A stretch of 7,527 bases of DNA from Methanobacteriota archaeon (GCA_903930505.1 CAIYYQ010000308.1:1-7527); one strand, 5' to 3'; positions 1 through 6,577 are shown, counted from the first letter of the stretch. A program made the numbers and translations. Notes: generated by a model not told the origin, from the sequence alone.

Positions 1-918
1 GGAAGCGCAGAACACGCATTCTTCACAGAAAGCATGTCCCCGTTCCTCAAACACTTCATGCCCCTCAGTAACATCCAATACCTGCACATCGACGAAGACC
101 CAGAAATCCTCATAGAAAAAATAAACCAGTTCCAACCAGAGTTTCTTGGTTCAGACCCAAACATGCTCAGAGAACTAGCGTATCTTAAACTCAACGGAAA
201 AGGAAACAACATCGCACCTAAAGTCATGTTCTCCGGCGGCACTATTATTGATGTTTATACAAAACAATACATTGAACATGCGTTCAACTCAAAAATCATG
301 GACATCTACGGTACAACCGAGGCAGGACCACTTGCCTTTGAATGCGTTGACGGCGGTGAATACCATGTACAATCAGACTATGTTTACTTAGAATTTCTTG
401 ATGAACAACAAAAACCTGTCCCCTTTGGGTCCCCAGGACATCTTGTCGTCACCAGATTCTCAACAGGAGGAACACCGATTATCCGCTACACCGGATTTGA
501 CGACATCGTCGTCCCGCTCCCCATTCGAACCTGCAGTTCAGGGATCACTACGCAGATGATCAAAAAAATAGAAGGACGCTCAACCGATCTCATTGTCCTT
601 CCTGATGGAACCACCCTGTCCCCATTCACCATCACGGGGATCCCTGCGAAAATCATGGAGGAATATCATACCTACAAGATAAAACAATTCCAGATCATCC
701 AACATACAAAAAATCACATCGAAATCCTCATCGTGATCGACGAAAAACTTCGAACCATCGGAGTCCCCGTAGAAACAATGCTACAAGAACTACAGAAGCG
801 ATTCTCAGAACGCCTCGGGCCCAGCATCAACGTACAAATCACCGAGACAAAAACCATAGAAAAAGACCCAAAAGGTGGCTACGTCAAAGTTTGCATATCA
901 AAAGTACCACATGCTTAA
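1..918 (+). CDS. Phenylacetate-CoA ligase (PaaK)-family adenylate-forming enzyme, C-terminal part
   Basis: The reading frame is open from the first base, so the true start lies upstream. The visible 305 residues are the C-terminal two-thirds of an enzyme that would activate a carboxylic acid with ATP and usually transfer it to CoA in the cytoplasm. Counting from the first visible codon, I see FSGG at 77-80, the core YGTTEAG at 103-109 followed by an EC pair at 114-115, RYTGFDD at 162-168 (the ribose-binding Asp region), a single Cys at 178 where PaaK proteins usually have a CxCG pair, IEGR at 190-193, and the C-terminal lid domain after it. The ATP P-loop is outside the window. Near the C-terminus KGGYVKV (291-297) replaces the usual GGK-type motif, so the lid lysine may be missing. 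The gene converges on the methyltransferase with only 4 bases between them. The family is clear, but the acid is unknown; archaeal relatives are sometimes labelled coenzyme F390 synthetase. Confidence 0.88.
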   Translation, partial: GSAEHAFFTESMSPFLKHFMPLSNIQYLHIDEDPEILIEKINQFQPEFLGSDPNMLRELAYLKLNGKGNNIAPKVMFSGGTIIDVYTKQYIEHAFNSKIMDIYGTTEAGPLAFECVDGGEYHVQSDYVYLEFLDEQQKPVPFGSPGHLVVTRFSTGGTPIIRYTGFDDIVVPLPIRTCSSGITTQMIKKIEGRSTDLIVLPDGTTLSPFTITGIPAKIMEEYHTYKIKQFQIIQHTKNHIEILIVIDEKLRTIGVPVETMLQELQKRFSERLGPSINVQITETKTIEKDPKGGYVKVCISKVPHA

Positions 919-922
919 TACG

Positions 923-1564
923 TTATTTTTTCACAAGTAATAATGAGTCAAGAACCCCGAGAGAATATGATTGTGTGGAATTTTTCATAATAAAAAATGA
1001 TGAAACATCGATCCGCATTTTTCCATCGTTATCTAACATGGTGCGATACACAATCCGTGCAGACGGCTTCATAGTTTTTGAAAGATTGTGAAACACCTGC
1101 TCCTGATTTCGCACCCCATACAATACAACAATCACATCAAAATTTCCTGCAGGAAAACCTGATCCATCGGCGTATTCCAGCGTGATGTCATTCTTTAGAT
1201 TTTTACGAGTAAGGAACTTCAAACCATCGGTAACAGCTTTTTCATCACAATCAATCGCATGAATTTGTGCCTTGGTTTTCATTGAAAGAAGCAATGGCGT
1301 CACAGGAAGAGAACCACACCCAATAACAAGAACTCGATCACTATCTGAGATTGCGGCTAAAGCGATTTCCTTTTCAACAATCTCTTCATACATTTCTAGA
1401 TATAACGATGCAATCACATCAAAATTCTCAGCCATTTTTTCAAAGACAATAAAACATACATCCATCATATGTTTAAACGAACCAGGACGCAACTTCGGAC
1501 CAATTACCTTAAACATCAGATACGGGACAAATGACAAAAACGTAGGTTTCTTCTGATTCGTCAT
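923..1564 (-). CDS. Small class I SAM-dependent methyltransferase, nicotianamine-synthase-like
   Basis: This 213-residue soluble protein has a Rossmann-type SAM-binding core. Motif I is VLVIGCGSLPVT (residues 78-89), motif II is IHAIDCDEKAV (101-111, acidic residues for the SAM ribose), YADGSGFP (131-138) supplies the next acidic loop, and FDVIVVLYGV (142-151) is motif IV. The G-x-L-P-x-T variant of motif I and the later MKPSARIVYRT strand (165-175) resemble nicotianamine synthase and its small archaeal relatives more than ordinary methyltransferases. True nicotianamine synthases move an aminocarboxypropyl group rather than a methyl group, so the reaction is open. An N-terminal helical stretch (about 1-70) precedes the core. 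The gene is on the same strand as the second adenylating enzyme, 66 bases behind it, and may be co-transcribed. A dyad shared with that gene lies just ahead of the ATG. No strong Shine-Dalgarno is seen. Confidence 0.8.
   Translation of the reverse strand: MTNQKKPTFLSFVPYLMFKVIGPKLRPGSFKHMMDVCFIVFEKMAENFDVIASLYLEMYEEIVEKEIALAAISDSDRVLVIGCGSLPVTPLLLSMKTKAQIHAIDCDEKAVTDGLKFLTRKNLKNDITLEYADGSGFPAGNFDVIVVLYGVRNQEQVFHNLSKTMKPSARIVYRTMLDNDGKMRIDVSSFFIMKNSTQSYSLGVLDSLLLVKK
926..931 (+). terminator. Possible oligo-T terminator of the PaaK-like gene
   Basis: A run of six T lies 8 bases after the TAA stop of the upstream PaaK-like gene. Archaeal transcription often ends at U-rich tracts without a hairpin. 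The run is inside the 3' end of the opposing methyltransferase gene, so it may equally reflect lysine codons on the other strand. Confidence 0.25.
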
Positions 1565-1573
1565 ATTTCAGTC

Positions 1574-1587
1574 ATCTTCGAGAATAT
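1574..1587. promoter_or_regulatory. Imperfect dyad ahead of the methyltransferase start, matching the one at 2966-2981
   Basis: ATCTTC-GA-GAATAT is a palindrome with one mismatch in six-base arms and a two-base centre. It contains TTCGAGAATA (1577-1586), identical to ten bases of the perfect dyad ahead of the second adenylating enzyme. There are nine bases between it and the ATG, nearly the same placement as the other copy. A two-base loop makes an RNA hairpin unlikely, so a protein-binding site is the better reading. Confidence 0.4.
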
Positions 1588-1630
1588 CTTTTACAAGTCT
1601 TTAACCTTTGGGACCACAAATAATTTTTTT

Positions 1631-2953
1631 TTATGATGCAGGAATTATCAACTTAAACTTCCCTGTCTTTTTATCAACAGTGAGTTCCTTGACCACCTTC
1701 ACAGAGTATGTGACATTGGTAAAATCCTTTGCTTTCAAAAGTTCATCAAGTCGCTCCTTTATTTTCCTGACAACTTCATCCTGTTTCTCCTGTTTATCGA
1801 TCACTGCGAGAAACTCAAATGATTTCTTATCTTTTACAATAATCTGCAGCTTGTCAAGCCCTTTCACATAAAACTCAGCGACGACAATCGGATGAATAAA
1901 ATCCAACTTCCCTTTGCTGTTTTCAAGCCAGATCACCATCTCATCCCGACCAATCACACTGTCAACAAACGTATACGGCAACAGTTTTCCTTTATCCTCT
2001 TTTACCTTCAAGTAATCATTGATCCGATATCGAATCAACGGCTGCGTCCTGTTAAACAAATTCGTCAGCAGAATATGATCATCAAAAACCTCAACATACA
2101 CAAGATCATCAAACAAATAAATCCCATCATATTCTTTTCGACCAATCCCCATAATCACACATTCAGCAACCCCATACAAATTCGCCATCGGCAAATTAAA
2201 AATCTTCTCCACCTTCTCCTTTTCAGAGGGAATAATACCCTCACCCGCATTCACCAAAAACCGCGGATGAATACACAGTTCCCCCAACGCTTGTTTTTCA
2301 GAGAGAATCTTAAGACCAGTGAAATACCCACCAAGTACATCAGGTTGAAAACGATTCAACGCTGCAACATGCTCCTCAATCGGTTTTTTAATATCAAGAA
2401 TCAACTGATCACAATACCGCCCCGTAACACCATGAGTCGTCCACGAGGAAAAACTCACCCCCGCATAATGACCATCAGCTGCACCAAAAAACACTGCTTT
2501 ACTTTTTCTAAAACGAAAATCAAATGATTTTGTAATATACGGAAAAAAACAATCCCAATCACGACTGCTATATACAAAAACCCCGATTTTCCCAGAAGAA
2601 CCAGATGAATGAATCACATGATACTTTTTCTTAAATAACTCATCAGGGTTTTTACTTACATCAAGAAAATCAACAACCTCTTTTTTCGAAACATCATCTG
2701 TTGTCAACACCGCATCGAAATGCTCCATAATCATTTCCTTATCAACAACCGGCAGATCCTCGATCTTGATAGTGTCGAGCATCTGCTTTGTGATCCCCTT
2801 CGAGGTGTACAAATCATGGTAAAACTTGGAGTGGTGATACGCGTATTTTACCATCCTGCGGAATTTCTTTTCCCGCAGACGAAGCATACCCTCTCGCGTT
2901 TTTTTTTCATGAAGCTTCGAGGCAATAAAACTTTTAGTCAGTGTGAAACTCAT
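1631..2953 (-). CDS. Divergent PaaK/CapK-family adenylate-forming enzyme
   Basis: This is a full-length 440-residue member of the phenylacetate-CoA ligase/CapK branch of the adenylate-forming superfamily, about the usual length for PaaK. The N-terminal helix RMVKYAYHHSKFY (33-45) is typical of this branch. Key motifs follow in order: the ATP P-loop SSGSSGKIG (116-124), the aromatic-acidic motif NLYGVAEC (258-265, with E264), RYRINDYL (308-315, with D313), the hinge region IGR (334-336), and a C-terminal TGKFK (430-434) that keeps the lid lysine. It lacks the PaaK cysteine pair. It should activate a carboxylate as an AMP ester in the cytoplasm; whether the acceptor is CoA or something else cannot be seen. 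It is divergent from the radical SAM gene and leads the methyltransferase on the same strand. A TATA-like box and a perfect dyad lie just upstream. It is clearly not a close duplicate of the 1-918 gene. Confidence 0.85.
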   Translation of the reverse strand: MSFTLTKSFIASKLHEKKTREGMLRLREKKFRRMVKYAYHHSKFYHDLYTSKGITKQMLDTIKIEDLPVVDKEMIMEHFDAVLTTDDVSKKEVVDFLDVSKNPDELFKKKYHVIHSSGSSGKIGVFVYSSRDWDCFFPYITKSFDFRFRKSKAVFFGAADGHYAGVSFSSWTTHGVTGRYCDQLILDIKKPIEEHVAALNRFQPDVLGGYFTGLKILSEKQALGELCIHPRFLVNAGEGIIPSEKEKVEKIFNLPMANLYGVAECVIMGIGRKEYDGIYLFDDLVYVEVFDDHILLTNLFNRTQPLIRYRINDYLKVKEDKGKLLPYTFVDSVIGRDEMVIWLENSKGKLDFIHPIVVAEFYVKGLDKLQIIVKDKKSFEFLAVIDKQEKQDEVVRKIKERLDELLKAKDFTNVTYSVKVVKELTVDKKTGKFKLIIPAS

Positions 2954-2965
2954 CGGCCTTCATCC

Positions 2966-2981
2966 ACTATTCGAGAATAGT
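2966..2981. promoter_or_regulatory. Perfect 16-bp dyad, possible operator
   Basis: ACTATTC-GA-GAATAGT has perfectly paired seven-base arms and a two-base centre. It lies between the TATA-like box of the second adenylating enzyme (2989-2996) and its ATG at 2953, covering the expected transcription start. This is where an archaeal repressor would block polymerase. Ten of its bases recur at 1577-1586 in the methyltransferase leader. Confidence 0.5.
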
Positions 2982-2988
2982 TCGTTTG

Positions 2989-2996
2989 TTAATAAA
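2989..2996 (-). promoter_or_regulatory. TATA-like box for the second adenylating enzyme
   Basis: Read on the minus strand, TTTATTAA is preceded by GG. Its centre is about 40 bases ahead of the ATG, which predicts a transcription start near 2966 and a leader of roughly 13 bases. Confidence 0.4.
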
Positions 2997-3044
2997 CCAT
3001 TTTAAAGAACACAACCACTACAACAACAGATACCCAAAAGCCAG

Positions 3045-3054
3045 ATATTAAATA
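3045..3054 (+). promoter_or_regulatory. TATA-like box for the radical SAM gene
   Basis: ATATTAAATA lies about 36 bases ahead of the ATG at 3086. A start of transcription 25-27 bases downstream would leave a leader of about 10 bases. No good Shine-Dalgarno is present (only GGGA), which fits a near-leaderless archaeal transcript. The rest of the 132-base divergent gap is A/C-rich without other structure that I can see. Confidence 0.4.
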
Positions 3055-3085
3055 CAACAACCATCATATTATCAACGGGAACACA

Positions 3086-4480
3086 ATGAAATTCTTATTC
3101 ATTTTCCCGTCACATAAAGGATATCAAATCGCTGATAAAAAACACTTTCCTGTGAATCCCTACTCTCCACCACTTGGCATATTATATCTTGCAGCGGTCC
3201 TTGAAAACGAAGGCCACACCGTCGAAGTCATCGACTATACTGCAGAACACCAAGACCACACCGCATTAGCACACAAACTCTCCTTAGCAGATGCGGTCGG
3301 AATCACCATCTGCACAGGTTCTCTTTCCAACGCAAAAAACCTTGCAGAGTTCATCAAACAAACAGACCCGGAACTCCCGCTTCTTCTCGGCGGACCCCAC
3401 TGCTCATTTGTGCCCAGACAAACCCTACAAAATCTCTCAGCAGACATCTGCGTCCAAGGAGAAGCAGAGCCAATCATCTCCCAGATCGCATCAGCACTTG
3501 AAGGAAAACAAAACCTGTCAAACATCCCAGGGATCTACTACAAAGAACATGACACTATACACTACACAACACCGCTCAAACCACTCGATACCCTCGATGA
3601 ACTATTGTTTCCCGCACGTCATCTCGTAGAAAAATACGACTACGGCTACATGCTCGAAGAAAAAATGACCAAAGGAAAAACCACGTCAATTATCACTTCC
3701 CGAGGATGCCCCTATCAATGCACATTCTGCGGATATACCAGCGTGCGACCAGGATTTCATCTCAGATCAGCAGAAAACGTTCTTTGCGAACTCGAAGAAA
3801 TAAAAAGACAAGGATATGAATCAGTCATATTCGTTGACAATAATTTCCTCGTCAACAAAAAACGCGATGAACAAATACTCGACGGCATCATCCAAAAAAA
3901 ATATGATTTCACCATATGGATCGAAGGATCACGCGTTGATCTCGCACATAAACGACTCTACGAAAAAATGAAAAAAGCAGGGGTCACCTGCATCTCCCTA
4001 GGCCTTGAATCAGGAAACCAAGACATCCTTAATTTCTACAAGAAACACACCACGCTTGCTCAGATACACCATGCGGTACAACTCAGCAAAGACATGGGGT
4101 TCACCACCTCAGGAAGTTTTGTCCTCGGTGCACCCATTGAAACCAAAAAACAAATCAACCAAACCATCAAACTCGCACAATCACTTCCTTTGGATGTTGC
4201 GCATTTTGTCGCCCTGGGTTACCTCTGCGGTTCACCGCTATGGAAAGAAGCAGTCGCATCAGGAAAAATACAACCAGATGAATTCGCAGTACCCGCTGAT
4301 ATAAGACGAGGACTTGGGAACTTCACCGAAGAGGAACTGAAAAACTATTGTATAAAAGCACATCGCAGTGTACATTTCAACCCACGATTCATCCTGCGAC
4401 AACTCTGCGATGCCATCAGAAAAAAGGATTTTCATTTCATCAAAGCAGGGTTCCGCATGCTCACCATAAAAGAAGAATAA
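3086..4480 (+). CDS. B12-binding-domain radical SAM protein
   Basis: This 464-residue enzyme has the layout of class B cobalamin-type radical SAM proteins (the BchE/HpnJ type). The N-terminal B12-like Rossmann domain (about 1-180) starts with the usual PPLGILYLAAVLE (28-40) and has LGGPH (101-105) and QGEAEPI (124-130); the classical DxHxxG cobalt-ligating histidine motif is absent, as in most of this class. The radical SAM barrel follows, with the 4Fe-4S triad C208-x3-C212-x2-C215, the strand SLGLESG (304-310) and GAPIET (348-353). A helical C-terminal part (about 375-464) completes it. The enzyme would cleave SAM to the 5'-deoxyadenosyl radical and alkylate or rearrange an unactivated carbon, often in a lipid or cofactor. 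It is divergent from the second adenylating enzyme and converges on the reductase with 6 bases between. The substrate is unknown; relatives include tetrapyrrole, hopanoid and archaeal lipid enzymes. Confidence 0.88.
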   Translation: MKFLFIFPSHKGYQIADKKHFPVNPYSPPLGILYLAAVLENEGHTVEVIDYTAEHQDHTALAHKLSLADAVGITICTGSLSNAKNLAEFIKQTDPELPLLLGGPHCSFVPRQTLQNLSADICVQGEAEPIISQIASALEGKQNLSNIPGIYYKEHDTIHYTTPLKPLDTLDELLFPARHLVEKYDYGYMLEEKMTKGKTTSIITSRGCPYQCTFCGYTSVRPGFHLRSAENVLCELEEIKRQGYESVIFVDNNFLVNKKRDEQILDGIIQKKYDFTIWIEGSRVDLAHKRLYEKMKKAGVTCISLGLESGNQDILNFYKKHTTLAQIHHAVQLSKDMGFTTSGSFVLGAPIETKKQINQTIKLAQSLPLDVAHFVALGYLCGSPLWKEAVASGKIQPDEFAVPADIRRGLGNFTEEELKNYCIKAHRSVHFNPRFILRQLCDAIRKKDFHFIKAGFRMLTIKEE

Positions 4481-4486
4481 ATCATG

Positions 4487-5485
4487 TTACAGCTTCAGAA
4501 TCTTTCTTAAATCATGGGGCTGAAATGGTTTTTCAAAAATCCTTGTCTCTGTTTTTTTCACAAGCTCCACAAGTTTTGTGTTTACCGGCGCCTTCAGATA
4601 TTTTTGATCAGCAAGACGAACAATCTCACCATTGATGTAATCAATCTCCGTTGTTTTTCCTTGTGAAAGACTCTGCCACATCGAGTTTCTCGCATCATCT
4701 TTCATCCCAAGAACCACCTTGCTTAACACCGCGGAAAACGAACCAAGAAAACGAAGAACCCTGATGATACGTTTTGGGTCAACCCCTGGGAGAGAACGCA
4801 GCGGTATCTTTACTTGTTTCACAATGAAAAGCGCCTCCCGCAGTGTTGCAATAATGATGATTCGTGAATCCCGGTTTTTCATCGACTCCTTAATAGTTTG
4901 ACCAGTGAGTGCGGTCACCGCAATCTGGGTGTTTACTATCAACTTACTCCAAAGAACAGGTTCTATATCAAAAACAAAACGCACATCCAACCCCTGGCTT
5001 TTAAAATGTTGTTTTATCTGCGACAACACCGATGCAAAATCATTGGAAAACTCAAGAACGAGTCCTCCTTTCATCGTAAGCGATGCAACACCTGACGAAG
5101 ACGAAACAGCATTAAACAACACCACGCCAGAAATTGCTTTCACCTTTGTGATATCCCTTAGAATCTGCGCATTATGTACTCCATTTTGAAGGGAAATAAT
5201 CAACGTGTTTTTTTTCAGATGTTTTTGCATCAGATGGGCAACAGGCTCGGTATCCTGCGATTTCACACATACAAAAACAACATCAACATCAGATACCATC
5301 GCATAATCATTTGTAATTTTCAGAGTATCATTACCATATTGTTTTTCATCGATAATAAGACCCTGTTTTTTGACACTATCCACATGATCGTTTTTCCCAA
5401 GAAGAATCACATTCTCCTTCGTCTCCATCAGATGTCGAGCAATAATGCTTCCAACAGCCCCAAGGCCTACTACTGCGTATTTCAT
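4487..5485 (-). CDS. Ketopantoate reductase (PanE/ApbA)-family protein
   Basis: This is a full-length 332-residue, two-domain NADPH-dependent dehydrogenase. The N-terminal Rossmann fold has GLGAVG (7-12), VKSQDT (74-79) and LQNGV (99-103, with the active-site Asn101). The C-terminal domain has WSKLIVN (179-185, catalytic Lys181 and Asn185), NSM (267-269, substrate Ser268) and TEIDYING (279-286, with Glu280), which matches E. coli PanE word for word in that stretch. PanE reduces 2-dehydropantoate to pantoate for CoA synthesis. One conserved position differs: the second Asn of the KxxxNxxxN motif (E. coli Asn184) is Ala189 here, so the true substrate may be another 2-oxo acid. The ATG overlaps the TGA of the UbiA gene as ATGA, and a GGAG sits five bases ahead, so it is the second gene of an operon and probably translationally coupled. 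The family is near certain; the exact substrate is not. Confidence 0.85.
   Translation of the reverse strand: MKYAVVGLGAVGSIIARHLMETKENVILLGKNDHVDSVKKQGLIIDEKQYGNDTLKITNDYAMVSDVDVVFVCVKSQDTEPVAHLMQKHLKKNTLIISLQNGVHNAQILRDITKVKAISGVVLFNAVSSSSGVASLTMKGGLVLEFSNDFASVLSQIKQHFKSQGLDVRFVFDIEPVLWSKLIVNTQIAVTALTGQTIKESMKNRDSRIIIIATLREALFIVKQVKIPLRSLPGVDPKRIIRVLRFLGSFSAVLSKVVLGMKDDARNSMWQSLSQGKTTEIDYINGEIVRLADQKYLKAPVNTKLVELVKKTETRIFEKPFQPHDLRKILKL
4552..4558 (+). terminator. Possible oligo-T terminator of the radical SAM gene
   Basis: A run of seven T lies about 70 bases after the TAA stop, with a shorter TTTTT at 4529-4533 before it. Both are inside the 3' end of the opposing reductase gene. U-tracts of this kind can end archaeal transcription, but lysine codons on the other strand explain them too. 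Confidence 0.22.
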
Positions 5486-6486
5486 GTTTTCTCCACAAAC
5501 TCATATCGTTTTCGTAACAACCGCTGGGTCAACAGTGACAGACCCAACGAGACAATAAAAATCACTCCTGCAACCCACCAGGATGATATCACCCCAATGA
5601 GAAACGCACATGCAAGGGTAATTCGTTCTGCAACAAAAAACTCATGCGCCTGCAATGAGTGTGCTCGATCAATCTCTCTTGCGGTAAACATGCGAAGATA
5701 CATGATACAAAGAATGATGACTGCACATGCAAAGACAATGATGAACCGATCTAAATATAATATCAACCGTGAAAAAACAATAAAACCGATGATTAATAGT
5801 ATGTAAAGAATGCTAAGACAAGCTGCGATTGTAAACGATGTTTTAACTCCGTATTTCACAGGTATTGTACTGTATCCTCCTTTTTGATCCCCTTCTTTGT
5901 CTCGTATTGCTCCCACTAGGTTGCTGGTGATATCATGAATAAGAAAGACTATGGGGAGAAGCCAGATTGACACGGGGATGGACTCTGGTGAGATGCCAGT
6001 TGCAAATACACCAAACAAGTATGCAGCGATGATGACGATTCCTCTGTTGATGTTCCCAAATATTCCGCGTGATTTGGAAATTTTCGTATAGGCAAATACG
6101 AGTATTGCTACGACAAAAACAAGTAAAACGTTCCAAGTCCAAGGACTGAGGAGAAAACAAAGAAGAAATCCAACGATGACATAGACTCCTCCGACGCCAA
6201 GTGCTTCCTTTGATTTTATTCTTCCTGAAGGGATTGGTCTGTGTGGTTTCTCTATTGCATCAAGTTTTCTATCAAGGAAATCTGAGAGATACAATGCAGC
6301 GATCCACCCCATCATCGGGATAAAAAAAGCTAAGAACGCGATTTTTAGTGGCGGGATGTTCCCATAGGCAAGACTGGCACCAACAAGACTCACGAGACCA
6401 CACCATATCACGGTGTACAACCGCATGGTTTCGATATGAGCAAAAATCTTCTGTTTCAGTTTTCCAACAATTGATTGTGTTGTCAT
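5482..6486 (-). CDS. UbiA-family membrane prenyltransferase
   Basis: The protein (334 residues from this start) has about nine hydrophobic membrane segments and both Asp-rich, Mg-binding motifs of UbiA enzymes. The first is SDFLDRKLD (68-76) with EKPHRPIPSG right after it (79-88). The second is the AIRDKEGDQKGGYSTIPVKYG loop (193-213, with D196 and D200). Such enzymes move a prenyl chain from its diphosphate to an acceptor at the membrane. In archaea the best-known member is digeranylgeranylglyceryl-phosphate synthase for ether lipids; quinone, chlorophyll and lycopene-elongating enzymes are alternatives I cannot exclude. The usual Asn before the first Asp is Ser. I chose the ATG at 6486 because AGGTG (6496-6500) lies nine bases ahead, a TATA-like box fits, and the family normally has about 25 residues before the first membrane helix. 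An ATG at 6561 would add 25 His-rich residues. The reductase follows in the same operon. Confidence 0.85.
   Translation of the reverse strand: MTTQSIVGKLKQKIFAHIETMRLYTVIWCGLVSLVGASLAYGNIPPLKIAFLAFFIPMMGWIAALYLSDFLDRKLDAIEKPHRPIPSGRIKSKEALGVGGVYVIVGFLLCFLLSPWTWNVLLVFVVAILVFAYTKISKSRGIFGNINRGIVIIAAYLFGVFATGISPESIPVSIWLLPIVFLIHDITSNLVGAIRDKEGDQKGGYSTIPVKYGVKTSFTIAACLSILYILLIIGFIVFSRLILYLDRFIIVFACAVIILCIMYLRMFTAREIDRAHSLQAHEFFVAERITLACAFLIGVISSWWVAGVIFIVSLGLSLLTQRLLRKRYEFVEKT
5491..5494 (-). promoter_or_regulatory. Shine-Dalgarno site of the reductase gene
   Basis: GGAG (minus strand) lies five bases ahead of the ATG and inside the last codons of the UbiA gene. It fixes the start of the reductase and contrasts with the promoter-proximal genes of the window, most of which lack such a site. 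Confidence 0.55.
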
Positions 6487-6495
6487 TGCAGGAAG

Positions 6496-6500
6496 CACCT
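6496..6500 (-). promoter_or_regulatory. Shine-Dalgarno site supporting the inner UbiA start
   Basis: AGGTG on the minus strand lies nine bases ahead of the ATG at 6486. No comparable site precedes the ATG at 6561. This is the main reason for preferring the shorter UbiA protein. Confidence 0.45.
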
Positions 6501-6526
6501 GTTTACAAAAAGAAAACAGCTGATGG

Positions 6527-6534
6527 AATTTAAA
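6527..6534 (-). promoter_or_regulatory. TATA-like box for the UbiA-reductase operon
   Basis: TTTAAATT, preceded by GG on the minus strand, predicts transcription from about 6504 and an 18-base leader that would contain the AGGTG. A competing TTATATTTT box (about 6585-6593) would instead give a nearly leaderless transcript from the ATG at 6561, so the choice is not settled. Confidence 0.3.
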
Positions 6535-6568
6535 CCTATGACCTGTATGATGTTTTTTCATCCTAAAC

Positions 6569-6577
6569 TATTTAATA
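6569..6577 (+). promoter_or_regulatory. TATA-like box for the CrtC-like gene
   Basis: TATTTAATA, preceded by AAAC, is centred about 33 bases ahead of the ATG at 6606. The expected transcription start is near 6599, so the message would have a leader of only a few bases. This agrees with the lack of a Shine-Dalgarno. Confidence 0.4.

Noticed and set aside
891..1091. A short plus-strand frame starting inside the end of the PaaK-like gene
   Set aside because: It runs antisense to the methyltransferase C-terminus and has no ribosome site or motif.
1624..1632. A run of nine T on the plus strand as a terminator
   Set aside because: No plus-strand gene ends there; on the minus strand it is a run of A at and after the stop of the adenylating enzyme, which would not terminate its transcript.
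1892..2527. A 211-codon open frame on the plus strand opposite the second adenylating enzyme
   Set aside because: Its product is low-complexity, rich in Asn, Ile, Thr and Arg with no motif, and it lies fully antisense to a gene with intact catalytic motifs. It results from the A/C-rich plus strand.
923..5485. A nicotianamine-synthase-like protein plus an opine-dehydrogenase-like protein, as in opine metallophore clusters
   Set aside because: The dehydrogenase carries the full PanE signature (GxGAVG, LQNGV, TEIDYING) rather than opine dehydrogenase features, the two genes are not in one operon, and no metallophore transporter is visible.
5174..5806. A 210-codon open frame on the plus strand across the reductase-UbiA junction
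   Set aside because: It is antisense to two genes with strong family signatures, and its product has no recognisable fold and an unusual Met/Asn/Arg-rich composition.
6549..6562. Small inverted repeat GATG-T6-CATC as a regulatory hairpin
   Set aside because: The four-base arms are too short to stand out, and the sequence is explained by Lys and His codons or by the leader if the inner UbiA start is right.
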